In this document: positions 1 to 11,640 of the stretch, one piece after another | How positions within the stretch are numbered: position 1 is the first letter of the stretch | Layout: each line of letters opens with the position of its first letter | Source of the DNA: Moringa oleifera | Taxonomy: Eukaryota > Streptophyta > Magnoliopsida > Brassicales > Moringaceae | NCBI GenBank assembly: GCA_021397835.1 | Contig: JAJFZO010000433.1 | Span: 1,488,001 to 1,552,000 of the forward strand | Length of the DNA: 64,000 bases | Direction: 5' to 3' | Made by a program: the position numbers and the translations under genes | The notes under the pieces: generated by a model | What the model saw: the letters and a program-made list of their open reading frames with translations, nothing else | Told to the model about the DNA's origin: nothing | The model's database searches: none

Positions 1-363
1 ACAGACTAAAAGTGCAAAAATGAAAACAAAAAGGAAAAAGTTAAAACTATGAAGCATGAACATTAGCGCGCAGATAGAAGAAAAAATATTATACTGTGAG
101 CTCAGACTGAGTAAGTTAAACTCGCACTAATAAGTTCGCAGTGAATAAAATACACAATGGAACAAAACTTCCACAAATTTGCAAAGCAAATATTCCAAAG
201 ACAATAACTTAGAGCAGCGATGTCAAATTAAGCAGAAAACACAAAGCATCAAAACAATCTGAGCTAAAATTCTAGATACAACTTGAACTACCAAGAACAT
301 ATCATAAACCTAAACCCTCGGTTTTTTCACCGAGAAAAGTTGACGGAAAAAAGAGGAAAAGAA

Positions 364-642
364 TCAAAAATGTGTGTACATATAAAAGATCAATTGTATA
401 ATAGCATGTGGGTATACATACATAACAAGGGCACGAGACATGGTACACTTGCGGCGAAGAACAGAGAAAGTAGAAAACCCCCTGAAGCTGGAAATTGTCG
501 CGGAAGTGTCCTTTCGCGTGTTCTTGCTGGCCTGATTGGAGTTACGGAGACCGGCTTTTGGGGGGCCGTTTGGATGCTGGGATAAACGTATCACTCTCTG
601 GAAATAAGACTTCCACCGCACCAATGTTAATAGATGTTCCAA
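364..642 (-). other. Possible coding exon, unassigned
   Basis: A minus-strand open frame of about 92 codons sits in a patch (about 430-600) that is much richer in G+C than the AT-rich DNA to its right. The predicted peptide is basic and rich in Ser/Asn/Arg, with RGFSTFSVLRRK in the middle, and I do not recognise it. Candidate acceptors (tttccag, tatcccag) lie near 585-615 on the minus strand. It could be an exon or UTR of a minus-strand gene lying mostly left of the window. No partner exon was found to the right before the HIPP gene. The opposite strand is also open (283-585), so the strand is uncertain. Confidence 0.2.
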
Positions 643-1687
643 TTTTATTAGCCAATGAACAAATCATCTTAGAAGAGTACAAATTACATATTTTTGTTAG
701 CATAAGGTCTATTTGCATCAAAAGATTTGTTTATTCATTAAAATAATGAATAATTTTAATATGAAAACTTAATTTTGTCTAAATTTTAATTAAAAATCAT
801 CATTTTAATTTTTTATTATATATTTAAAATTTTAATTCGATTGAATTTGATTTTTCAACACAAATGATTAAAATAAATTATAATATTTTGTTATTAAAAT
901 ATTTTAAAATGATTGATATAAATTTTATGTTTTATTTCAAAATTTTTTAAAATATAAATTTTTTGGATAAATTTTTTAATTTTTAATAATATAATATTTA
1001 TAAAATAAATATTATTTAAAATCTTAAATTTTATTTTTAATAAAATTTTAACTTTTGAAATATATCCAAATAAATGATAATTTATTGTTAAATCAAATTT
1101 TATCAAAAAATTAAAAGTTAAAAATATTTAAATCAAATTTTTTTGCAAAAATATTGAATTTAAATTTTTTATAAATGTTAAAAATATTAAAAGTATCATG
1201 ATAAAAGAAATTTAAAATTTTATAAGTGCTAAAAATATATTTCAAAAAAAATTATGCTATCAAAAATTCAAAATTTTTATAAAAAATATTTTACTAATTA
1301 AAAGTTATCCAAATTTAAAAAATAAAATCAAAATAAAATTTAAAATCAATTTAAATAATTTTTAAAATATTTTACTAATAAAAACATCATTAATTTTTTA
1401 TAATGATTTTCATTCAAATTTAATTTAATCAAAATTAAAATATAAAATTTAGTTAAATACATTTTAACAATAAAAATTCAATTGAAAAGAAAATGTAAAA
1501 CTTAGTATTTAAAATAATATTTATTAATATATATATAACACTCAAAAAAATTTAAAAATAATTTATGGTGGTAATTTAAATTTTTTTTAACATTTATATT
1601 TCATTTATTATAAAAAGAAAATAAATTTTTTAAGTACTAAAATCTGACCATACAATGGAAAGGTCAACTTGATACCCAGTTTTAGTT
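643..1687. other. AT-rich intergenic DNA
   Basis: Almost pure A/T homopolymer runs and short imperfect palindromes. No ORF with protein-like composition is visible. The small frame at 894-1106 is only AT-rich codons (Ile, Lys, Asn, Phe). Confidence 0.7.
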
Positions 1688-3527
1688 GAGACAAAGATGT
1701 TCAATAATTACAAAGTTTCAACCTATTATTCAAAGCAGGTGTTATTTTTAACCTAATCCAGTTTTAGTTGAAGATAATTTTCACATAAAACAGTTTTGAC
1801 TTTTAATATGCATATAATTTGTTAAGATTTTATTTACATAACGAGTTATTCAAGTTTGTTTAGTAAAAAAATGACATTATTTGATAGTTTAAAATTTATT
1901 CTAATTTTTTCAAATATATACAAATAAAAAATTAATAAATTGGATATTTTTTATAAAAAAGTAAAGAATTTAATTGATTAAATTGCACTATTTAACTGTT
2001 TTTTAAATTTTTTAAAATAAAACTAATCCTATATTTAAATGTGTCCTATGATTTCCTTTTTAAGGACCAAATGAATCCCATTTGGGCCCAAAAATAAAAA
2101 AAGAATCTATCTTTTGAGTTTTGGGTTTATATATAATGTATATAAAAGTTTGGTTTCATAATTAAAAAATAAAAAAGTGATAGAAATGAGAGAAAAAATA
2201 ATCAGTGCATTGAAAAAAAAATCATTGGAGTTGATGGTTATGTTATTTTGTTTTAAATTAATAATATTTTAATAATTTAGCCTAATTTTTATAAGGATAA
2301 TTTGGTTCATAATTAATTTTTTAAAATACAAAATATTGATTTTGAACATTTTTGTGCAATGGGGGATTAAGAAGAAGGCAATTTTGACCGAAAAATCAAG
2401 CTTCATTTCATAGTTAAATGTTCATATTTAGTAGTCTAACTAAACACTAAGATGGTAGCCTAATGACAGATTATTATATTTTATTAAAAAGCCCAATTTA
2501 AAGCTCATGGGCCAATACTACAAAAGCCTATGCTTCAATGGCTAAGGTAAAAGCCTTCTTAGCTCTTATGGCCGAGTGCCACACAGCCATCAACCACTAT
2601 TCATCCAGCTTCCCCCACTTGAAGAACTAAAAATATTTTATTAATTTATTTTTTTTTTGAACCATTGTTAATTTATTGGATCATCACTTATCAAATTTAA
2701 ATATCTTTAATTTTAAAATTTTTAAATAAAATTTAATTTAATCAAAATTTGATAAATTATAATTTATTTGAAGATATTTTAAAAAATCAAAATTTATTTA
2801 TTGAAAACACAAGACAACATTTACCTTTAGAAAAAAATGAACTCCACTAATATGTTAATTAAATAAAAACTTAACAAAATGTTTTTTAAACTAAAATCTA
2901 AACTAGCAAATTAAAAAATAAATTTAATTAATTTAATCACAAAAATAAAACTAAATAAATTTTATCGGAATCAAATTTAAAATATCAAATACTACATTGA
3001 ATATTGGTTCAATAATTGGCAACTCATTATGGCCTTTAGTACCAAATAATGTGCAAACACACTTAGCACCATTACCAATTCAATTGTCAATTTTTAACAT
3101 ATAATAACACATATACAAAATTCAAAAATATATCAAACACATTTTAAATGTAACATAAGCTGATTCAAACTCGATATGCTTTGGTCCTTAAAAAGAAAAT
3201 CATCGGGTACTTTTAAATTTAGAATTAGTTTTATTTTAATAAATTAAGAAAATAAGTTAAATATTACAATTTAATAAGTTAAATTCTCTGCTTTTCTTTT
3301 AAAAATGTATCATTAATTAATTATATATTTGAAAAATCAGACTAAATTTTAAACTATCAAATAATTTCCTTTTTTTTTTTACTAGACAAACTTGAATAAC
3401 TCGTTATCTAAATAAATCATATGCATATTAAAAATCAAAAATGTTATTAAATGTCTTCAACTAAAACTGGGTTAGATTAAAAATAATACTAGGCTGAAAA
3501 TTTGTAATTATTGAACATCTTTATCTC
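1688..3527. repeat. Long imperfect inverted repeat (about 0.35-kb arms)
   Basis: The segment 1688-2071 recurs in reverse complement at about 3180-3527. Shared blocks, left to right on the left arm: aaagatgttcaataattaca, cagttttagttgaaga, ttaatatgcatat, aacgagttattcaagtttgt, tatttgatagtttaaaattt, aaaataaaactaat and ttaaggaccaaa. The roughly 1.1 kb between the arms has no convincing ORF. This could be a non-autonomous foldback element, or two copies of one dispersed repeat inserted in opposite orientation. No target-site duplication is obvious at the outer edges. Confidence 0.75.
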
Positions 3528-4270
3528 AAAAATTCCAAGCTAATCTGATTGGTGGATTCCGGAATTTTGAACTGAGTTGACAATAGATTATATATATACT
3601 AAACTTTGATTAATTTGTGTTTTTTTGGTGATTGTATAATTTTTTTTATTGATCGTGTTAAATATATATATAAAACATATATAGATATATACCAAAAACT
3701 ATAAAAAATTAAAAATTAAAATTAACTTCATGAAAATAAAATTTATTAAACTTGAATGGAATCAATAATAAAATATCACATGTCAAATCAAATTAAATTC
3801 GGTTCATCCAGAAGGGCTTCAGCATTGTCACATGACATGATTAATAACCTAATCTAACCTTTTTTTTATGAGCAACAATAGTGAACAATAACAGGAACTT
3901 TATTAAAAGAAATCAACAAATTAAAGTATATGTTTCCATTCAAATAATTTAAACATAAATCTTACAATATCTCATTGACAGGTGCATCACAGGGCATACT
4001 ATTTCAGGGGTTAGTGGTTGATTAAAGGCAAACCCTTTGTCATACCAAACTAAGAAAAGAGGATGAAAATCGCTTTCAAACATTAGAAAAAAAAGAATGA
4101 TCAGATCAATCTATTTCAAACTATATGACTGATGAGAAGTCAAAAAGCCTGATCTTTTGTTGCCATAACAGATGGGACTCATCTTTCAAGAAAGGGAGAT
4201 AAAGCTCTACAAAACCCTACCGCAACTTCCAATCATTCACATTAGATCTCACTCACTCCCCCACTAATTA

Positions 4271-4396
4271 TATACCATTCCAGGATTCCAAGTATAGAAA
4301 CAGAAGCAATTGTATACCATTCCAGGGTTCCAGGTATAGAAAAAGAGGCAATTGTATATCATTAGAGGATTCCAAGTATAGAAACAGAAGCAATGT
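4271..4396. repeat. 42-bp tandem repeat, three copies
   Basis: Three adjacent 42-bp units start at 4271, 4313 and 4355. Each contains a version of ccattccaggattccaagta followed by tagaaacagaagcaatt. They lie just downstream of the HIPP stop codon, possibly in its 3' UTR. Because 42 is divisible by three, the minus strand stays open and encodes a 14-residue repeat, but nothing suggests that it is translated. Confidence 0.85.
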
Positions 4397-4510
4397 GACT
4401 TGCAGAGCTTGAAGAACCCTTGTATAGTACAAAAAGTAAGGACTAAGGAGCATACCCAGATGAAAAAGAGACAAAAAACTTAGCCTAATCTAACTATTAA
4501 TCTAGCAATT

Positions 4511-6339
4511 TTACATGATACTGCAACTACTAGTGTTCTCATCACTGAAGAAGTGAGTGTAGGGATCAGGCATTGGACCAGGCATTGTAGGAGGATGAGC
4601 ATAGTTTACTGCAGGATATGGCCTGGCATACATCATTGGCTGATACATATCATTCCCATTTGGACGCTGTTGGTTCATCATCATCTGCATGTACTGTTGA
4701 TTGTAAGGGTTTCCAGGTCCCATTGAACCCATCCCTTGATTATAATACCCACCATTCATGGCAGGCAGACCCTGTACTGCAGGCATGTTACCCATCTGAC
4801 CAATTGGATAGCTACCCATCTGGCACATTGGGTAGTTGCCCATCTGACCCATTTGGCCCATCTGCTTACCTCCAGCAGCACCATGGGCACCACCAGCACC
4901 ACCATGGGCACCACCTTTGGCACTCTTGCCATGATTAAGGACATCAATGTCATGGAACCCATTTTTAATCTTGGGGTTCATTTCAAGGACCCCATCATTC
5001 TTGCCGCCTCCTTTCTTAGGCCCATTGACATTATTGCTTCCACCAACATTACTGTTCTTCTTGCGACTCTTAGCAGATTTATCTCCTCCTCTTTTACCTG
5101 TAATGAATCCAAGTAACCCTCCTCCACGTTTACTACTCTTCTTGTCACTCTTGTAACTGTTTTTATCTCCTCCAGCTTTGCCTTGTTTCCCTCCTTTGTG
5201 ACTCTTCTCTCCACCACCACCACCAGTTTTCTTCCCTTCATTGCCATTTTTACCTTTCATTTGTACTGGTATATCAATAACACCTCCTTTCTTGGCATTC
5301 TGGCCACCATCTCCTTTCTTAGCATTCATGGGAGGACCATTCATCATCTTGAAATTGGGTCCATTTGGAAGATTACCATTACCCATCATGGGCATCATCT
5401 TGTTGGGCAAGTGATGACCATGACCTCCATGGCCATGGCCATGGCCATTACCAGGACCAGGACCAGGACCAGGACCGAACTCCTCATCATCATCAAACTC
5501 ATCATCATCCTCATCAAAATCATCAAACTCATCAAATTCATCATCAAGATCATCATCACTTCCATCAAAATCATCCTCAGGCAAGTTGAATTTCACAGAT
5601 CTTTGGTCCTTGGATGGTACCTTAAGATCCTTAGATCCTTTCATTTGCTGCATATGTTGTGGTGCCAATTGTTGGCCTCCCTTTGGCTGGTTTTTTCCAC
5701 CCTTTTGAGCTTTGTTATCTTTGCCTCCATCCATCTGCATGTTCTTGAACTGGTTGTTGAGATTGTAAGGAAAATTGTTTGGATTTGCAAGGCCTTTTTG
5801 AGCTCCCCATAGCTCTGCATGCTTCCCTGACTTGCAAAGCTTCTTGATAAGTATTGCTGGATCAATATTTCCAGTCACAGTCACTTTTCCTTGCTCTGCA
5901 TCTATGGAGGTCGAATACACCCCTAACCAAACAAAGCAAAGTACCCAAAAAGATAAATAACCAACACAGACAAAAAGAAAAATTACCCATTAAAAACTTA
6001 AGCAAGCATACACATAAATCACACATAAACCAGAGAATCATAGATGTTTACATGAAAAAAAAACAAAAGAAAAGAGGTTATAGCACAATAACATGCCATC
6101 GATTTTCTGCAGCAGCTTCTTTACTTTCTGTTTACAGCCTTCACAGTGTATATTCACTCTAAGAACACAAGTCTGCAAGGCCAAAAAGTAAAAACCAGAA
6201 GTAAGAACAAACGGAGCTAGAGCAAAACCAAGAACTTGAAGGACAACGCTTATGCATGTATGCTTACAATATGCTTGTTTAAAGAGCAGTGAGAAGAAGA
6301 GATGGGTACCTGAAGCTTCATAAACTCTTGCTTATTCAT
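4511..6339 (-). CDS. Heavy-metal-associated isoprenylated plant protein (HIPP)
   Basis: Three exons: 6310-6339, 6097-6172 and 4511-5922, giving about 505 residues. Exon 1 encodes [10 protein letters not shown]. Exon 2 carries the start of the HMA metal-binding fold, with CEGC at about residues 20-23. Exon 3 completes the fold ([17 protein letters not shown]). A long low-complexity region follows: acidic Asp/Glu-rich, then GPGPGPG and GHGHGHG runs, Lys/Gly-rich stretches, and Met/Gly/Tyr/Pro-rich repeats. The protein ends in CSIM, a C-terminal isoprenylation (CaaX) box, so a membrane-associated metal-binding or protein-interaction role is expected from the family. Intron 1 is GT-AG. Intron 2 (5923-6096) keeps the frame only if it begins with GC, which yields the expected [11 protein letters not shown] junction. 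The closest type known to me is the large glycine-rich HIPPs (Arabidopsis At5g19090-like). Metal specificity cannot be read from the sequence. Confidence 0.93.
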
Positions 6340-6409
6340 TGTTTAACTGAGTGGTCTCAAGAAAGATCCGAGAAGAAAACAGAACTTCAGAACAGAAGCT
6401 AAATTAAAG

Positions 6410-6712
6410 GAGAAAGAGAAAGAGAAAGAGAAAGAGCAAAAGAGCAAAAGGGCTTTTTGCTTGCGAAGTGAGAATGAGAAATTCTTCTTCTCCCACTTCA
6501 AGGTTTAAAGCAAAGCGACAGAGAGAGACAGAGAGAGAGAGTTAAAGGCGGTTGTTGGGCATTAAACACCGATCTCTTTTGGCTTATTCTTTTCTTTGTT
6601 TCGGGGTTTTGTGCTCTGATATTAAACTTTTATAATGCCGGAAAGAGAGAGAGACACCGTGCGAGTGATCGACAGACAGAGAGAGAGAGAGAGAGAGAGA
6701 GTGGAGAGAGTC
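6410..6712 (-). promoter_or_regulatory. GA-rich leader/promoter of the HIPP gene
   Basis: Upstream of the HIPP start codon the plus strand carries repeated gagaaa units (6410-6436) and GA runs near 6519-6541, 6643-6653 and 6678-6701. On the coding strand these are CT-rich tracts, common in plant 5' leaders and core promoters. GAGA repeats are the known targets of BPC proteins. The transcription start was not located. Confidence 0.5.
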
Positions 6713-6759
6713 GGTTCGCAGAGGGACAGGGCAGACTCATGATTATAAACAGCTTGAAC

Positions 6760-8315
6760 CAGATAGTTGCTTGCCGTCATATGCTTTATATTAATCCAAT
6801 AATCACGTTGAAGCTTTGAAGCTTTTTACAACCGCGCTTCTCAATCCACATAATTGCCAACTTTGAAATCAATCAATTAAATTAATTAAATTAAATTTTG
6901 GATTTAGAAAATATTTAATTCTCATGAAAATGAAATAAATCCAATAATCTTAGATTTGGAAATTATCTAACGATTTGGGCTTTGTGTTCACAGCCCACAG
7001 GATCATACCTTTTAGGCGGGGCTTTTCTTGATAAAAGGATCCTTTGAATTACATGTGGATAAAAAAAATATATATATATATATACACTTTTAAGTAAATG
7101 CTTTTTTTAAAAAAAAATTATGTTTTTTAATTAAATTTTAATTTTTAAAATATTTTAAGATAAAATTTTATTTATTACCTCCATTTATATAAATCGTGAT
7201 AAAAATATTTAATAATTAATAATTTTTTATTATCAAAATATTTTAAAATTTTATTAAAATAAATTTTATACTTATTTTAATTTTATCTCTTAAATTTAAA
7301 TAAATTTTAATTAATAAATATTTTTATATATTTTAAAATTTTTTATAGTAAATTTTTTTAAAAAAATTTAGTACTTAAAATATTTTAGTTTATTTTTTGT
7401 GATGGTACATGGTACTTTTATGTTTAAAAATTTTTAAATTAAAATTTATTGTAAAGATCTACTATTTAAATATTTTAAATTTTTTAAATAAATATATATA
7501 TTTTTATAATTTTTAATAATATAAAATATTGTTCCCACAATTTATTTATGAGTCCCCATAGACTAAGTCGGTGAAAACAAAAAAAGAGTTTTATGCGGCA
7601 AAAATGAGTTGTTATAATATATAATTTTTCATATTTTAAAATAATATTTTAATTTAAATAATCACAAGATGGTCAGAATAATATGGTGTACTAGACATAG
7701 TACTATGTTACTTTTGACTGTTGCAGCCACTAGGCTTTAGATTCTTTCAAAATTGGGATTCAAAATGTGAAAGACAAGAAGGAATTGAAGGAGATATGAT
7801 ACCTTCCCTCTTTGACTGTCTCTATTGGGAATTTATAGGGATTTGTGAAAAATAAATAATTATATATATATATATTATACATTTGATTGAAAAATTATTA
7901 ATACTATGAAAATAAGAAAGTACAATGTAAATTTTCTATTAAATGACGAGATAAATAATTTAAAATTATTTAAAAAATATTTTCCAAAAAAAAAGTTAAT
8001 ATGACATTATTGTGATAAATATAAATAATTTTAAAAATATTTATGATTTTTATTTGATAGTAAAAAAATCTGAGAAAAAATCCAATTATATCTGAAAATT
8101 CATCTTGCTCAAGATCTTAAAATTAATAATTAAAAAAATTCAATTATTTTTAAAGATTTCAAAATTTTGACGTAATAAATAAGTTATTATTATTTTTTTA
8201 TAAAACTTATACTTTTTATCATGTTAGATTTCTAAAAAGATTATTTTAAAAAAATGTATGAAGTACAACATTATAAGTACCAATCAAGAACATTTTTTTT
8301 TAAAAAAATACTATT
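6760..8315. other. AT-rich intergenic DNA
   Basis: No gene seen. It contains a short (TA) run near 7069-7083 and blocks such as aaattttaaattaaaattta that resemble fragments of the AT-rich long-TIR repeats found later in the window. Confidence 0.6.
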
Positions 8316-9035
8316 GATTTCATAATCCATAAAGAAAAATCAAATAAAAAATTTCAAATTTCCATAAAGATATGAAAAATATTTTTTCTTCTTTTTTTTT
8401 AAAAAAGGGTAAACCTAAATCAAAATCAAATAAAAAAATTAAAATTTTCATAGAGCCATTAAAAAAGATTTTCTTTTTTTTATTGGATCTAAATCAAATC
8501 CAAATAATGACAAATTTTAACTTCCCATAGAAATATATATATAAAAAAAATTTCTTTCATTCTAGAAAAAAGTGTAAACCTAAATCAAAATTAAATAAAA
8601 ATAAATTTCCAAATCTTCATAAAGATATGAAAAAAAATTTCTTTTCTTCTTTCTTTTTGGTAAAAAGGGTAAATCAAATCAAAATCAAATAAAAATAAAA
8701 TTTCAAATTTCCATAGGGATTATAAAATATTTGTTCTTTTTAATTGGGAAAAAAGGGTAAATCTAAATAAAAATAAATTTCAAAGTTCCATAGATATATG
8801 AAAAAGATTTTCTTTCCTTATTTCTTTTATGAAAAAAGGGGTAAATCCAAATCTAAATCAAATAAAAATAAAATTTTAAATTTCCATAGAGATATGGAAA
8901 ATATATCCTCTTCTTCTTAAGGGGTAAATCTAAACCAAAACCAAATAAAAATAAATTACCAAATTTCCATAGAGATATCAAAAAGATTTTCTTTTCTTCT
9001 TTCTTTTTGAACAAAAAGGTAAATCTAAATCATGT
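8316..9035. repeat. Degenerate minisatellite, about 8 units of 77-95 bp
   Basis: A unit reading roughly aaaagggtaaatctaaatca, then aaatcaaataaaaataaa, then tttcaaatttccatagagat, then atgaaaaagattttctt plus a pyrimidine run, repeats head to tail. Unit landmarks (the gggtaaa block or its variants) lie near 8407, 8484, 8572, 8667, 8755, 8839, 8922 and 9017. Copies differ by substitutions and small indels. The last unit is cut off near 9035. There is no coding potential. Confidence 0.85.
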
Positions 9036-9414
9036 TATTATCAAAGATTTTTGCTTTACTTAAAAAAAAGAAAAACTTAAAAACTAATCACATGTTGCTC
9101 CGAAGAAGGGTCAAAAGGCACAGAAGAGTATAGAAAAGTTGTTGAACAATCATTTTCTCTGAGTTTGGACCCTTCTTTAGCAAACCAAAATTATTGTTTT
9201 CGTCCTCAAAAGCCCAACCACTACACCCAAACCCACCCTGTCCCCCCAATCTCCTCCTTTCCAACTTCAAAGATGTTTCAATAATGACAAAAAGCACCCC
9301 AACATTAGGGTACATGCCCTAAAAAAATCTGCCCTTACAACCTTTGCTTTATGGGTTAGTTCAAAAAAATTGGCTTTCTTCATTTGGGTGTTTTCACTGC
9401 AAAACTTTGACTAA

Positions 9415-9645
9415 CTCCTTAATTTACATATGGGTACTCTAAATTCCAAATCAAGTGTCTCAATTATGACCTAATTTCAGGGCAAAAGTTTTGAAACTTG
9501 TCGGATTTGGAAACCCTTTTTGATTAATTAGGCAAAATTAATTTATTTTCAGGTACCCTAAATTCCCAACCAAGTGGGTTGATTATGACCTAATTTAGGG
9601 CAAAAGTGTTTAAAAGAACTCCTTTTCCATTAAATAGACACAACT
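9415..9645. repeat. Imperfect tandem duplication, period about 118 bp
   Basis: Copy 1 (about 9419-9500) and copy 2 (about 9537-9615) share gggtactctaaattccaa / aggtaccctaaattcccaa, a caagtg block, attatgacctaattt and agggcaaaagt. No ORF crosses it. Confidence 0.75.
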
Positions 9646-11255
9646 GGGTTTAGTGGATGCCAAGAGGGTTCTCTATCAGAATGATTTGACATAATAAGCA
9701 ACTAGATCTGATTCATAAAATTGTTTCAAGAGGGCTGCTTTTCATTTATTTTTTAAGAGAAAAATTTTAAAATTTTTCCAAAGACAAAAAGAAAAAATGT
9801 TTTCTTCCTTTTTTTTGTACATTTCTTTGTAAAAATAATGGGAAATATGGCTTGTTAGATGCAAGATTTAAAATTGTGAAATGTCAATAATTGGTGGGAA
9901 GGTTAAAATTTTCTTACTTTATTCATGAACTTTCTACGAAAATGAAGGAAAATGGGCACTTTCACCTATTCATAAAGAGCGTTACATATTGCCATAAATA
10001 TACCAAAGTTGCACATGATCATCGACGGGTTTGTGAAATCATATACAATGCTCACATTAAATATGGCATTGAAAAGATATATATATGAATTATTTAATCT
10101 TAAACGACATTAATTCAGACAAGACTTCAAAATTCTTCTTTTGAATATGTTGGATATAAAATTTTACAATTCACCTAATTGTGGACATAATTTTAATATG
10201 AGTTGGTATTGATTTTTTTTTTAAATATTTTTATATCTTATATAATAATAATATAAAAATAAATAAGTAATAAAAAATTTAATCATTAATTTTATTAAAT
10301 TATCATGTATAATAATTATTTTTAAAAAAAATTATATTTTAAATAATATAAGATTCTAATGTTCAAAATTTTATATAAAAATACTTAAATTAATGACAGC
10401 AAGAAAACCTACTTTTATTCACTATCATCAATTAAGATTTGGAAAAAAATTCATTCATTTAAAATTTATATTTTTATTAAATTTTTAACATAATGCATAC
10501 ATATGTGATTTTTATTTTTTTTAATTATCTCAATATTTTTAAATATTAAAAAATTATTTTTTATCAAATTTAATAAAAACAGATAAAATATAAATATTTT
10601 TAAAAATAAAAATATTTATTTTTATAATATTTTAAAAAAACTAAAATAATTATATAATTAAAAATTATATACGCATCATGTGTAAATACAAAAATTAATA
10701 TTAGTCACACTTATAAACGAACATTTTACATTAAAAATTTTAATTTAAAATTATGAACAAATATTTTTTGATGTAATTAATTCAAAATACTTTGTAAAAT
10801 ATTATCTGCCATAGCTATTGACCACATGAGTTTGCTTCCTTAAAAGTTTAATCTAAAAAATTATTTAATAAAAAATATGATTAACTTAAATTATATTTAA
10901 TTAACAAATTTTTACACCACGTGATGGGACGATTAACTTGATATTACATTTACTTTGACAAATTTTATCCTATGCCAGATTGTGATTTTTGAGGCTAAAG
11001 CAAAACTGGGTAATTAAAGCAGCCAGGTTTTGCCCTCTTTCCCAGGCAAAAAATTCACCAAGACGATAACCCAAACACTTTTAAGTGCACTTAAAAGTAA
11101 CTGGAACAGTGAAGAACTTCCAGTTAACCATTTTCAGAAACCTGTAGGGTCCTCAACCCATTATTAGATATTCAGCACAAGGAAGAAAGAGAAGAGATAT
11201 ATGGCAAATAATTCCAACTCTCACTTTCCTAATAATAGCTAGTAATTTAATTTAG
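9646..11255. other. AT-rich intergenic DNA
   Basis: No gene recognised. One small plus-strand frame (9891-10088) has unremarkable composition and no family resemblance. Confidence 0.55.
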
Positions 11256-11259
11256 ATAT

Positions 11260-11640
11260 CTTGGTGAGTTATCCACAGAAGGGCACTGGAGATGGATACT
11301 GACATGTGGACAGCTAGGAGTTGGGACCCTAGCAATGGGGTAAGGTACCCTTGAACTGAGGGACAATCAATAGCAGAGAGGCCAAGGTTTCTTTAAGAGT
11401 CATGAAGCTCAGATGTGTCCCCAGCATGTTCGGAGGGCTTACTTGTTGGGGCACTCACTTCAGAGCACAGGGCAGAGGCTCCTTCACTTCAGAGTGGATG
11501 GGTGATGGATGGGTTGTTCGGTGGGTGACAACCAGAGTCAGTCATGAACGTGGTAAGGTTCACATGTGGTTGGACCCATGAGCAGCAGACTCAGCCAACG
11601 CTGATTAGATAATAAAACACGGTTTGATTTGATGGGTCAT
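11260..11640. other. GC-balanced island without an ORF
   Basis: About 380 bp has near-balanced base composition between AT-rich flanks, but it has stop codons in all frames and no tRNA- or rRNA-like features. It contains a small internal duplication (cacttcagag near 11455 and 11484). It may be part of a non-coding transcript or a decayed gene. I could not find a microRNA sequence that I recognise. Confidence 0.4.

Noticed and set aside
4618..5116. Plus-strand frames of 106 and 126 codons opposite HIPP
   Set aside because: They lie antisense to the HIPP exon and arise from its simple-sequence codons; composition is not protein-like.
9088..9315. 75-codon minus-strand frame
   Set aside because: Mixed composition but no recognisable domain, no splice partners and an isolated position next to the minisatellite.
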